58,098 bases of DNA from the NCBI GenBank assembly GCA_019112865.1, contig DXIN01000040.1, positions 1 to 58,098 on the forward strand, read 5' to 3'. This document shows positions 35,932-44,384 of the stretch, piece after piece (the stretch's first letter is position 1; each line of letters opens with the position of its first letter). Made by a program: the position numbers and the translations under genes. The DNA comes from Candidatus Helicobacter avicola. Lineage in GTDB: Bacteria > Campylobacterota > Campylobacteria > Campylobacterales > Helicobacteraceae. The notes beneath the pieces are model-generated. The model did no database searches. It saw only the letters and a list, made by a program, of their open reading frames with translations, and had not been told where the DNA came from.

Positions 35932-35937
35932 ATTATA
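35932..35937 (-). promoter_or_regulatory. Predicted -10 box of ribB
   Basis: TATAAT on the minus strand, 30 bases before the ribB ATG (35902), in the context GTTATAATACCC. Confidence 0.55.
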
Positions 35938-35990
35938 ACTTGTCAATCCTTAAGACTCTTTACCTTGATGCTTACTTTTCTTAAAGCTTG

Positions 35991-36025
35991 GCGTTGTATA
36001 ATGTCGCCCTTGGATTGAGATTCTA
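35991..36025 (-). repeat. Palindromic element remnant carrying a -10 box
   Basis: On the minus strand it reads TAGAATCTCAATCCAAGG then GCGACATTATA, matching the head of the element at 23022-23075. On the plus strand the same bases contain TATAAT (35997-36002), the best -10 candidate of the downstream lipoprotein gene. Confidence 0.5.
35997..36002 (+). promoter_or_regulatory. Predicted -10 box of lipoprotein/LpoB operon
   Basis: TATAAT, 52 bases before the first ATG at 36054, within an element remnant. It would drive the run of seven plus-strand genes to 42362. Confidence 0.5.
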
Positions 36026-36053
36026 AGCTATATTTTTGCTTTCTAAGGAGACA

Positions 36054-37478
36054 ATGATGAAACTAAGCCGCGTTGCGCTCTCTTTTATCACACTCTGTGT
36101 GCTAGTATTTGGCATAAGTGGTTGCTCACACAAAGGGACAATACAAAAATTTAATGACAAATACTATAGCGGGGATTTGGAGGGTGCTTACAAGTTTGCT
36201 AAATCCAAATACAAAGACAAAGATGATATGGTGTTATGGGGCTTTGAATCTGGTATCGTGGCTTCACAACTAAACAATCAAGAAAGCTTCGCGCTTCTTG
36301 ATGAAAGCGAAAGAATTTTTAGTCATTACGAGCAAGAAGGTTTATTTTCTGGAATCTTTAGCGGTGCAGCAGCAGTGATTGTCAATGAAAATGTCAAAAC
36401 CTATCGTGGCAATATCTATGAGGGTGTGCTGATGAATTATTACAAAGCACTTGTGCTGATGAAAGAAGGCAAAAACGCATCTGCAAGAGTAGAATTTAAT
36501 CGTGCCAATGATCGCCAAAGACGCGCCAAAGATTATTTTCACAAAGATATACAAAAAGCACTTGCTGACCAAGAAAAACAAAATAGCAAAGATAGCAATT
36601 TGCAACAAGTAGATCGGAGACATACCTCTAGCGCAGCAAACTCTCTCCTTGCACAACAATACTCTAATCTTGAGGCATACAGAGCATACAATAACTTCAT
36701 CAATCCTGCAGTGAGCTATGTCTCTGCGCTTTTTTTTATGCTGGAATCTGATTGGGCAAAATCACTTGATCTCTATAAAGAGGCTTATGGTATGAGCAAA
36801 GCAAAAGTGATTGATGAAGATATACAGGTGTTAGAATCCCGGCGCAGACGCGATAATAGCACCTATACATGGCTTATCATCGAAGATGGTATAAGCCCGA
36901 TAAAAGAAGAGATAGCTATCAATCTCCCCACATATCTTGTCAGTAGCAATGTCTTGCATGTAGGTGTCGCAATCCCAAAACTCACAGAAGGCAAAGAATT
37001 TTATACTAACCTACATATCAAAGGAGATACCAAAGTTTTCAATGCCTCTACAATCGTGGATCTTGAGGGTGTCATCGCAAATGAGTTTCAAGCACAATTT
37101 GATTTTATCCTCACAAGAGCCATAAGTTCGGCAATACTCAAAGCAGTTACACAATCTGTGCTAAGCGATCAGGCAGGTGTCTATGGTAGCTTAGCTGGTA
37201 TGATTTATTCTGTGAGCACAACTTCGGCAGATGTGAGAATCTCAAGCGTATTACCCAAAAAAATTCACGCGGTGCAGATTCCAAATGTCGTGGGCAAATA
37301 TCAACTCATGGGTAATCAACGACCACTTCTTAATCTTGAAATCTCTGAATCCTGTCAGCCCCAAGACCCTAAAAGCTTAGGTGCGGGAACATTGACCTTA
37401 TGTCAAAAAAATGATAACATTCTATACATCAGGTTGCGCCCCACAACCTTAAGTATCCAAAAATTGCGTGGGCAGTAA
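36054..37478 (+). CDS. COG3014-like lipoprotein
   Basis: A lipoprotein signal peptide MMKLSRVALSFITLCVLVFGISGC ends in a lipobox with the modified cysteine, so the mature protein is anchored in the envelope. The first half is helical, TPR-like (YSGDLEGAYKFAKSKYK, EGVLMNYYKALVLMKEGKNASARVEFNRAND). The second half is beta-rich with a hydrophobic segment (ISSAILKAVTQSVLSDQAGVYGS). This resembles the uncharacterised COG3014 family that is found next to LpoB and LPP20-like genes, as here. Two ATG codons (36054, 36057) follow AAGGAG; the second has better spacing. Function unknown, probably in cell-wall synthase control. Confidence 0.78.
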   Translation: MMKLSRVALSFITLCVLVFGISGCSHKGTIQKFNDKYYSGDLEGAYKFAKSKYKDKDDMVLWGFESGIVASQLNNQESFALLDESERIFSHYEQEGLFSGIFSGAAAVIVNENVKTYRGNIYEGVLMNYYKALVLMKEGKNASARVEFNRANDRQRRAKDYFHKDIQKALADQEKQNSKDSNLQQVDRRHTSSAANSLLAQQYSNLEAYRAYNNFINPAVSYVSALFFMLESDWAKSLDLYKEAYGMSKAKVIDEDIQVLESRRRRDNSTYTWLIIEDGISPIKEEIAINLPTYLVSSNVLHVGVAIPKLTEGKEFYTNLHIKGDTKVFNASTIVDLEGVIANEFQAQFDFILTRAISSAILKAVTQSVLSDQAGVYGSLAGMIYSVSTTSADVRISSVLPKKIHAVQIPNVVGKYQLMGNQRPLLNLEISESCQPQDPKSLGAGTLTLCQKNDNILYIRLRPTTLSIQKLRGQ

Positions 37479-37504
37479 CTTTAAGATTATCCCAAAGGAG
37501 ATTA

Positions 37505-38119
37505 ATGATGAAAACACTATATATGGCATTTTTAGGGTTGATAAGCATACTTGCCTTTAGTGCGTGCAACAACGGACCAGAGTATGTCGATGCGGGAGAT
37601 TCTCGTGCGTATGCGAGTATGGGACTGGATTACCACGATATAGAGAGCGTAGTAGAAAAATCTGTCGCTTCTTTGCTTTCAAGTGGCTATGTCAAAAGCA
37701 TTAAACAACCAAAGGTGCTTGTAATTTCAGACATTATCAATGATACGATGCAAAATGTCGATGTTGAGCAACTTAGCAGAAAGGTTACACGGGATATGCG
37801 AAATAGTGGGAAATTCAAGCTCTCTCTAGCTCTCTCTGGCACCGGCACAAGTGGCGATAGAATGATAGATTCTGTGAGAGCAAAAACGCGTGGTAATGAG
37901 GAGTTTGATCAATATAGTGTCATCGAAAAAGGGCAACTCAAAGGCGCGCAACTCTCGCTTTCTGGCAAAATTTGGCAAAAAAATGTCAAGGTTAATGGCA
38001 AGCAACGCACGGATTATTTTTTCCTACTCACACTTGTTGATCTAGCTACAGGTGAGGTTGTATGGGACGATGAAGCAAACATCATCAAAGTGGGTTCAAA
38101 CAAATCTGTAAGCTGGTAA
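37505..38119 (+). CDS. lpoB: LpoB-like penicillin-binding protein activator lipoprotein
   Basis: The 204-residue protein has a lipoprotein signal (MMKTLYMAFLGLISILAFSAC). The LpoB-type alpha/beta domain follows, with PKVLVISDIINDTMQNVDV and GAQLSLSGKIWQ...TDYFFLLTLVDLATGEVVWDDE, the hallmark segments of the family. In E. coli LpoB activates PBP1b; which PBP it serves here is not known. AAAGGAG lies four bases before the first of two ATGs. It lies 26 bases after the COG3014-like gene and 14 before the LPP20-like gene. Confidence 0.85.
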   Translation: MMKTLYMAFLGLISILAFSACNNGPEYVDAGDSRAYASMGLDYHDIESVVEKSVASLLSSGYVKSIKQPKVLVISDIINDTMQNVDVEQLSRKVTRDMRNSGKFKLSLALSGTGTSGDRMIDSVRAKTRGNEEFDQYSVIEKGQLKGAQLSLSGKIWQKNVKVNGKQRTDYFFLLTLVDLATGEVVWDDEANIIKVGSNKSVSW

Positions 38120-38133
38120 GATGAGGGCAAGGA

Positions 38134-39015
38134 ATGCGGATATTGTTCTTAGTGGTTGGGACTTTGCTTTTGCTAGGTTGCCAAGATACCCCCAAACCAC
38201 CAAGCTGGTATTACCAAAGTCAAAGTGATAAGCACAATCTCTATGGCGTAGGAAGTGATAGAAATCTTCAAATTGCTAAAGACAATGCAATCACAGATAT
38301 GCTCTCACATCTTCAGGTTAATATAAGTTCAAGCACAAACCTAGTGCAAAAGTATAGTGATGGGATAGAATCTAGCGATATGTCTCAAATGATTGAAAAA
38401 AGCATCGCCCAAACAACACTAAGTAATGTCTCCTACCAAACAGAACGCGTCAATAACGCATATTTTGTGCGTGCAATGGTCAAAAAACAAGATTTCATTG
38501 CCCAACTCCAAAAAGAACAAAAACAAGCACTCAAGGTGTTGCAATCCCTCAATCTCAAGTGTCAAGACATCACGCTCAAGGAATACAACACACTTCTCCA
38601 AGAACTTACTAAGGCATTAGGAGCACAAAATTATCTTGATGCACTAGGTGTCTCTAGCAATACTTCTACCCTCCTCTATGCTGATGTCTTAGAATCTAAC
38701 TCGCCAAAGCCTCGCATTGCTCTTATGTTTGATAAACCAGCACAAGAGGGTGTGTCTGCACTCACAACCCATCTCCAAAAGGAATTGGTAAAGTTTTATC
38801 GTCTTGACCCACAATCCTCGCAGAAGTTTCTCGTATCATTCCAGATGCCTAGTGCTGCAAGTATCAAGGTAAATATTGCAATCATAGATTGCAAGGGCAA
38901 TCCCACCTTTGCCACACAAATTTCAGAATCCCTTCCTAACAATACCGATGTAGATAAACTCGCCAATCGTGCAGGAGTGCTCGTGTATAAAAAACTTTTG
39001 GAATACGCACAATAA
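38134..39015 (+). CDS. LPP20-family lipoprotein
   Basis: A 293-residue lipoprotein with signal MRILFLVVGTLLLLGC. An LPP20-like domain follows: PPSWYYQSQSDKHNLYGVGSDRNLQIAKDNAITDML, then the SSSTNLVQKYSDG segment. The C-terminal half (~140-293) is a separate, unrecognised beta-rich domain. It is the third gene of a lipoprotein set with LpoB, so it may act in the same envelope complex. The start follows AAGGA in GGCAAGGAATG with short spacing. Confidence 0.78.
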   Translation: MRILFLVVGTLLLLGCQDTPKPPSWYYQSQSDKHNLYGVGSDRNLQIAKDNAITDMLSHLQVNISSSTNLVQKYSDGIESSDMSQMIEKSIAQTTLSNVSYQTERVNNAYFVRAMVKKQDFIAQLQKEQKQALKVLQSLNLKCQDITLKEYNTLLQELTKALGAQNYLDALGVSSNTSTLLYADVLESNSPKPRIALMFDKPAQEGVSALTTHLQKELVKFYRLDPQSSQKFLVSFQMPSAASIKVNIAIIDCKGNPTFATQISESLPNNTDVDKLANRAGVLVYKKLLEYAQ

Positions 39016-39020
39016 ACACT

Positions 39021-39596
39021 ATGGCACAGATGAATAAGCGCACATTCATTCTCTCTGCAGTATGCTTTGTTGCCATCATCGTGCTAGCAAATTTTAGTGT
39101 GCAATACCCCGTCTTTGGCACACATTTAACCTATGGTGCGCTGTGCTATCCACTAAGCTTTTTGCTTATGAATATCTTAAGCGAAAAATACAGCAAAGCA
39201 CAGGTGCTAAAAACCTTGCGTCTAGGCTTAGTGCTAGCTTTTGTCCCTAGTATTTTTGCTGCGGAATTCCGCATTGCGTGTGCGAGTGTATGTGCGTTTT
39301 GCTGCTCACAAGTGCTTGATGTCTATGTATTTTTTTATCTCAAACAAAAATTCCCAAAAATCTGGTATCTACGAAATAATGGTGCGACCTTGCTCTCCCA
39401 ACTTGTTGATACGATGATTTTTTTTCATATCGCCTTTTTGTTTGTCCAGCCTCACGAAGATGTGCTATTAATGGCATTATCAGACTACACAATTAAAGTC
39501 CTTCTATGCGTGTGCAACACACCGCTTTTTTGGAACTTCGCCATACGCGGCAAAAACCTCTACAAAACCACTTTTAGCAAAAAGGATTCTCTATGA
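39021..39596 (+). CDS. VUT/YhhQ-family queuosine precursor transporter
   Basis: A 191-residue membrane protein with about six spans. The family pattern is seen in the asparagine/glutamate-rich loop SFLLMNILSEKYSKAQ, in RIACASVCAFCCSQVLDVYVFFYLKQ and in RNNGATLLSQLVDTMIFFHIAF, which match YhhQ-type transporters that import queuine/preQ1 precursors. The substrate is inferred from family. It lies five bases after the LPP20-like gene and its stop overlaps the psd start by four bases (ATGA). Confidence 0.82.
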   Translation: MAQMNKRTFILSAVCFVAIIVLANFSVQYPVFGTHLTYGALCYPLSFLLMNILSEKYSKAQVLKTLRLGLVLAFVPSIFAAEFRIACASVCAFCCSQVLDVYVFFYLKQKFPKIWYLRNNGATLLSQLVDTMIFFHIAFLFVQPHEDVLLMALSDYTIKVLLCVCNTPLFWNFAIRGKNLYKTTFSKKDSL

Positions 39597-40378
39597 CTAA
39601 CCTCATCTCACGTCTCTTTGGTGCTTTTGCTTCCATAGCCTTTCCTCAAGCGATTCAATCTTTTATCAATCGTGTGTATGTCGCAATTTTTCACATCGAC
39701 CTTAGTGAGTTTGAAGACAGCGCAAACTTCACTACACTCAATAAGCTTTTTACACGCAAACTTAAGCACCCACGCACTTTTGATAGCACACCAAATGTGC
39801 TTATCTCTCCTACAGATTCACTCATCACAGAATCTGCTCAAACCTCCCAACACAAAGCCCTGCAGATTAAGGGTATGAGTTATGATATAAGTGAGCTTTT
39901 GGGTGAAAAAATCGCAGGAGATACGGAATTTGCTTATATCAACCTCTACCTTTCCCCCCGTGATTACCACCGCTATCATGCACCTTGCGATATGCAGATT
40001 GAAGAGATTAGGTATTTTGGTGGGGAACTACTCCCGGTGCATATCCCAGCGCTCAAAAAATTCGCTAACCTCTTTGTCCGTAACGAACGCGTAGTACTCA
40101 AAGCTAGTATGCACAATGGCAAAAGGCTGTATTTTGTCGCGGTGGGTGCGCTCAATGTAGGCTCGATTGTCTTTCATTGTGAGCCAAAGATACAAACCAA
40201 CGCTAAAAGAGGCAATGAAACTTATACCTACGCCACACCCGTTACTATCAAAAAAGGCGAAGAACTTGGAATGTTTAATATGGGATCCACCATTGTGCTT
40301 TTTATTGAGGATTTTACGCCTCACATTCATAGCGGCACTAAAGTACAATACGCACAAACACTTGGGATTCTAGCATAA
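39593..40378 (+). CDS. psd: Phosphatidylserine decarboxylase proenzyme
   Basis: Psd makes phosphatidylethanolamine, the main Helicobacter phospholipid. The 261-residue proenzyme cleaves itself before the serine of the GST motif to form the pyruvoyl group; here this is S232 in NMGSTIVLF. Other family motifs are LFTRKLK, SPTDSLI and YLSPRDYHRYHAP. It overlaps the upstream transporter gene by four bases and is followed nine bases later by nadA, an order also known in H. pylori (HP1357-HP1356). Confidence 0.94.
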   Translation: MTNLISRLFGAFASIAFPQAIQSFINRVYVAIFHIDLSEFEDSANFTTLNKLFTRKLKHPRTFDSTPNVLISPTDSLITESAQTSQHKALQIKGMSYDISELLGEKIAGDTEFAYINLYLSPRDYHRYHAPCDMQIEEIRYFGGELLPVHIPALKKFANLFVRNERVVLKASMHNGKRLYFVAVGALNVGSIVFHCEPKIQTNAKRGNETYTYATPVTIKKGEELGMFNMGSTIVLFIEDFTPHIHSGTKVQYAQTLGILA

Positions 40379-40387
40379 GGAGGGATT

Positions 40388-41410
40388 ATGTCAGCCACAC
40401 CAGAAACACTCACTTTAGAGATTAAGGATTTGCTCCACAAGCTTGATGCGCTTTTGGTGGCGCATTTCTACCAACGCGATGAGATTGTGGCTCTCGCGCA
40501 TTTGTGTGGCGATAGCCTCGAGCTCTCGCGCAAGGCTTCCCAAAGCCCCAAAAACCTCATCGTGTTTTGTGGCGTGGCTTTTATGGGGCAAAGTGTCAAA
40601 GTCCTCGCTCCGCAAAAACGCGTGATTATGCCCAAAATGGCGTGTTGCTCTATGGCGAGAATGATAGATTCAGAGTATTTTGACAAAAGCATCGCCACGC
40701 TGCAAGGCTATGGCATAGCAAAGGAGGAGATTTTCCCCATTACCTACATCAACTCCAATGCCGATGTGAAAGCCAAAGTCGCCAAAATGGGCGGACTTGT
40801 CTGCACCAGTGCTAATGCTAAAAAAATCTTTGATTATGCCAAATCTCAAGGCAAGAAAATCTTTTTTCTCCCTGATAAATGCCTAGGACAGAATCTCGCC
40901 ATAGCAGACAACAAAAAATCTTGTGTGCTAGGAAGTGCAAGCAAAGAGGAGATTCTAGCAAGTGATGTGATTTGCTATGATGGATTTTGCTCGGTTCATC
41001 AGCTCTTTAGTATCAATGATGTGGAGTTTTATCGACAAAAATATCCAGGCATCAAGGTTGTCGTGCATCCAGAATGCGATCCTAGTGTGGTAGGTGTCGC
41101 AGACTTTGTAGGCTCGACAAGTCAAATTATCGCATATGTGCAAAGCTTGCCCTTAGAGCAAAAGGTGGTAGTTGGCACAGAATTTAATCTCGTCAATCGC
41201 CTACGTCCCAAGCTTAATGGGGTAAGCACAACCTTTGTACTTTCAGCTACCAAGCCCGAATGCCCCACTATGAATGAAACAGCCCTGCAAGATGTGCTAG
41301 ATTGTCTAAGAGCATATGAGGACAATATGCCAATCAATGAAGTGCTTTTAGATTCTGACACACAGCATTGGGCAAAAATCGCCCTTGATAGAATGCTAGA
41401 GCTTTCATAA
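40388..41410 (+). CDS. nadA: Quinolinate synthase A
   Basis: NadA condenses iminoaspartate with dihydroxyacetone phosphate to quinolinate in NAD synthesis, with a [4Fe-4S] cluster. The 340-residue protein has cluster cysteines in [11 protein letters not shown] (C86/C87), YDGFCSVHQ and KPECPTMNE, and the AHFYQRDEI substrate motif near the N-terminus. The start follows AAGGAGGG. In H. pylori nadC and nadA are adjacent; here the next gene is instead a phase-variable glycosyltransferase, nine bases downstream. The nadB gene is not in the window. Confidence 0.95.
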   Translation: MSATPETLTLEIKDLLHKLDALLVAHFYQRDEIVALAHLCGDSLELSRKASQSPKNLIVFCGVAFMGQSVKVLAPQKRVIMPKMACCSMARMIDSEYFDKSIATLQGYGIAKEEIFPITYINSNADVKAKVAKMGGLVCTSANAKKIFDYAKSQGKKIFFLPDKCLGQNLAIADNKKSCVLGSASKEEILASDVICYDGFCSVHQLFSINDVEFYRQKYPGIKVVVHPECDPSVVGVADFVGSTSQIIAYVQSLPLEQKVVVGTEFNLVNRLRPKLNGVSTTFVLSATKPECPTMNETALQDVLDCLRAYEDNMPINEVLLDSDTQHWAKIALDRMLELS

Positions 41411-41419
41411 AGGATTGCG

Positions 41420-42362
41420 ATGTTAGCTCCTATCGTGTTATTTGTGTATAACCGCCTTGCTCATACCCAAAAAGTTATTCAAAGCCTTGCACAAAATACC
41501 CTAAGCCCGCAGAGTGATCTTATCATCTACTCTGATGCACCCAAAAATGCAGAATCTACCGAGCAAGTCCTTGCTGTGCGTGCATACATAGCATCACTTA
41601 GAGAATGTATAATCACACAAGGGGGGGGGGCAATTCAAAAGTATTGCCATTATTGAACGTCCTCACAATTTTGGCTTGGCAGATTCTATCATTGATGGTG
41701 TCAGCGCTACGATGAAGCAGTATGGCAAGGCTATTGTTTTAGAAGATGACATAGTAGTCTCACCCGTGTTTTTAGACTATATGAATGATGCCCTCAATCA
41801 CTACGAGCAGGAAAAGCGAGTTTGGAGTATAGCAGCATGGTCTTATCCCATAGATTCTCACAACCTAGGTGATAGCTATTTTTCACTCATACCACATTGC
41901 TGGGGTTGGGCTAGCTGGAGTGATAGATGGCAATATTTTAAACGCGATATTGAATGGGTGGAGCGCAACTTTAGCAGAGCAGACATTAAAGCTGTTAATC
42001 TTAATGGTTCAGCGCGTTACTTTGAACAATTCATTCTCAACAAAAAAGGTAAAATCAAAACCTGGGCAATCTTTAACTACCTCATAGCCTACAAACACAA
42101 TGCCCTAAGTCTTGCCCCTAGCACCTCCTATATCTATCAAATCGGCTTTGATGGAAGTGGCGTGCATTGCGGAGAGGGAGATAATGTCATGAACACCTCC
42201 ACAATCAACACAAAGTTCCCAATTACCTACCCCGATGAGATCAAGCTCTCCCAGCTCGCCTTTGAGCGAATCTGTGCCTTTGAGCAATCCCTCAAGAAAT
42301 CACTGCCAGTAAGGATAAAAAACAAGCTCATACGAATTGTCAAAAAAATCCTTACGACTTAG
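41420..42362 (+). CDS. Glycosyltransferase (GT-A, sugar transferase), phase-variable, OFF by G10
   Basis: The upstream frame (41420-41656) starts MLAPIVLFVYNRLAHTQKVIQSLAQN, the usual nucleotide-sugar-binding start. It passes a G10 tract at 41621-41630 and ends at TGA 41654-41656. The downstream frame continues the same protein: IIERPHNFGLADSIIDGV, VLEDDIVVSPVFLDYM (EDD metal motif) and SLIPHCWGWASW. With G9 the two join into 313 residues, so the gene is OFF in this sequence. It probably extends a surface glycan such as lipooligosaccharide. It lies nine bases after nadA and overlaps the convergent fapA-like gene by 11 bases. Confidence 0.88.
41621..41630 (+). repeat. G10 homopolymer (phase-variation tract, OFF) in glycosyltransferase gene
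   Basis: Ten G residues split the glycosyltransferase reading frame. Counting frames, loss of one G (G9) restores a 313-residue protein. Confidence 0.88.
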
Positions 42363-44298
42363 GTTTTTGCTTACTTTGTGAATCTTGTGTGGCAGTATTT
42401 GAGCTAGGAGAGTTTTTCTCTTGCTCTTTAGATTCAGGTAGGACATCAACTAAAAGCAATTTGCGATTTTGTTTATCAATGACGACATGACTTTGTTTGG
42501 TATTTTGCATCGTTAGCATATCACGTCCCTTTTTAGGAAAGAGATATTCATAAAATACCTCATTATGATTATTCCACGGGCTACGACAGATGATTTTTGC
42601 CTCCTTGAGTGTCTCATCAATGTATTGTAAGTCATTATTTTTCCTCTTTGCGTCAGCTTGAAGCGACAAAATACGCTCTTTGATAAACTGCGCACGTTTA
42701 AGTGTTACGATGTATTCCGCCACCGCTTTGGTGATTTTAGGATCTATTGGCTCTTTGAGACGTTTTTTCTCTTCTATGATTGCCTTTAATTGCGCGATGA
42801 TAGGCTTACTCTGCTTTATGAGGACATTATCTTTGTTAAGTAAATGCAGTAGGGTATTAATTTTCTTAATACAATGCTCTATATGAGCATTATTATGTTC
42901 TATAGTATCGCGTAGCTCATAATATCCTGCCGTGAGATATATCTCATTTTCACTACCCACAAGTGATTGCAACTCTAACGTATTAGAAACATAAAGCTTC
43001 GCGTGGGAATGCAATTTATTAACCTTGAGATTCTTTGCTCTCACATTTCCACCACTCACCTCATCAATCTCGACATTGCACCCATCAATATTGCCCATTT
43101 CTGAATGTTTAATCTTAATATCCTGTGCTCGCACACTGCCTTTTAAAAAATCAATCTCACAACTTTTAGCCTCAATACTTGAACTTTGGTGTGTCTGTCC
43201 GTGAATCTTTACATCTATTCCTATTATTTGTGCCTTTTCTCCCACAGATCCCACAATATCTATCTGCGCTGCCTCTAGCATCGTCCCCTGCCCCAATGCG
43301 TCATCTTGAGGGTTTGGACAAGTGATAGTAATCATCATATCCTTTTCTATCCCACCCACAAGACTTCCGGTTGAGCGCATATTAACCTCTCGAAATTCCT
43401 GCAAATCAAGAAGTTTGAGTGTATTATCGCTCAAAGAAACATAGCCTTTTGCGAGTGCAGTATAGATGATACGATCTTCGTGTTCTGTTTTGCTAAAAAA
43501 CTTTTCATCATACTTGATTGCTAATGGCTTATCGTTTTGAGAATCCGCATCTTTTGCCCCAGAATCTTGTGAATCTTTAAGCACTTCCACATAATGCCCT
43601 CGCAAATCTCTCCCACTCACACCATCTTGAGGCACACTTACGCACAGAACCTCCTCTTGAGAATCCACCGCATACGAGGCGACCTCCAAACTCACAGCAT
43701 TTTTATGCTCCCAAGCTACCTTTGGCAACAACACTGCGCATGACTTAATCTGTGGCTTATACACACTCGTGCGTAGTATTTCTACCCGCATATCACGACT
43801 AAGCTTGCCCGTAATATCTCCACATTGTTTTTTGAGATGTGCAATCACACCGGGTTTAAGCGCATTTTGTATCGGCTCAATAATAATGCCACAAAGAGCC
43901 TTTTGCCGCTCTATCTCTTGATAAAGCTCCTCCCAAAACTTCTCTTTGGTAACCTCTAACCCCTGCTTTAAAACAAGTGTGAGCGTGTGGCAATAAGAAT
44001 CTATTTCTAAAGCCACAAAATGCACCAAATCACTTTCCTTAGCCTCACGCACACTCACATCAAAGCTCTGGATAATCTCAAATCCCGCCGCATTATACGC
44101 ACCCTCATCTTCTGTAAGTTCAATAAACTCCTCTGAACTAAGCGCAATTCTCTCTTGCTGATTACTAAATTGCTTAAAAGTATGAATACGCAAAATCTCG
44201 TATGCAGTCCCCTCAAGTGCGTATGTAGCACAAATATTCTCCAAGCATTCCCTGATGTCTTGGACATCACGCACTACCACAGAGTGAAAATCTTGCAT
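42352..44298 (-). CDS. FapA/DUF342-family protein
   Basis: A 648-residue cytoplasmic protein. The middle (~150-420) has the DUF342/FapA pattern: GVSGRDLRGHYVEV near residue 225, then a run of beta-helix-like repeats (for example IDVKIHGQTHQSSSIEAKSCEIDFLKGSVRAQDIKI). The C-terminal part (~480-590) is a coiled coil and is followed by a low-complexity tail. Proteins of this type are linked to flagellar assembly or cell shape in some bacteria, but its task here is not known. The start ATG 44298 follows AAAGGGAG. It converges with the phase-variable glycosyltransferase and diverges from murJ. Confidence 0.78.
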   Translation of the reverse strand: MQDFHSVVVRDVQDIRECLENICATYALEGTAYEILRIHTFKQFSNQQERIALSSEEFIELTEDEGAYNAAGFEIIQSFDVSVREAKESDLVHFVALEIDSYCHTLTLVLKQGLEVTKEKFWEELYQEIERQKALCGIIIEPIQNALKPGVIAHLKKQCGDITGKLSRDMRVEILRTSVYKPQIKSCAVLLPKVAWEHKNAVSLEVASYAVDSQEEVLCVSVPQDGVSGRDLRGHYVEVLKDSQDSGAKDADSQNDKPLAIKYDEKFFSKTEHEDRIIYTALAKGYVSLSDNTLKLLDLQEFREVNMRSTGSLVGGIEKDMMITITCPNPQDDALGQGTMLEAAQIDIVGSVGEKAQIIGIDVKIHGQTHQSSSIEAKSCEIDFLKGSVRAQDIKIKHSEMGNIDGCNVEIDEVSGGNVRAKNLKVNKLHSHAKLYVSNTLELQSLVGSENEIYLTAGYYELRDTIEHNNAHIEHCIKKINTLLHLLNKDNVLIKQSKPIIAQLKAIIEEKKRLKEPIDPKITKAVAEYIVTLKRAQFIKERILSLQADAKRKNNDLQYIDETLKEAKIICRSPWNNHNEVFYEYLFPKKGRDMLTMQNTKQSHVVIDKQNRKLLLVDVLPESKEQEKNSPSSNTATQDSQSKQKPKS

Positions 44299-44325
44299 TC
44301 ATACTCCCTTTAAAGCTTTTGGTGT

Positions 44326-44331
44326 TATAAT
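44326..44331 (+). promoter_or_regulatory. Predicted -10 box of murJ
   Basis: TATAAT in TGTTATAATTAGAC, 54 bases before the chosen GTG start of murJ (44385). Confidence 0.5.
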
Positions 44332-44384
44332 TAGACATTGTAGCCTTTTTACACTTAAATTTATTTTTGCACAAAAGAGGATTT

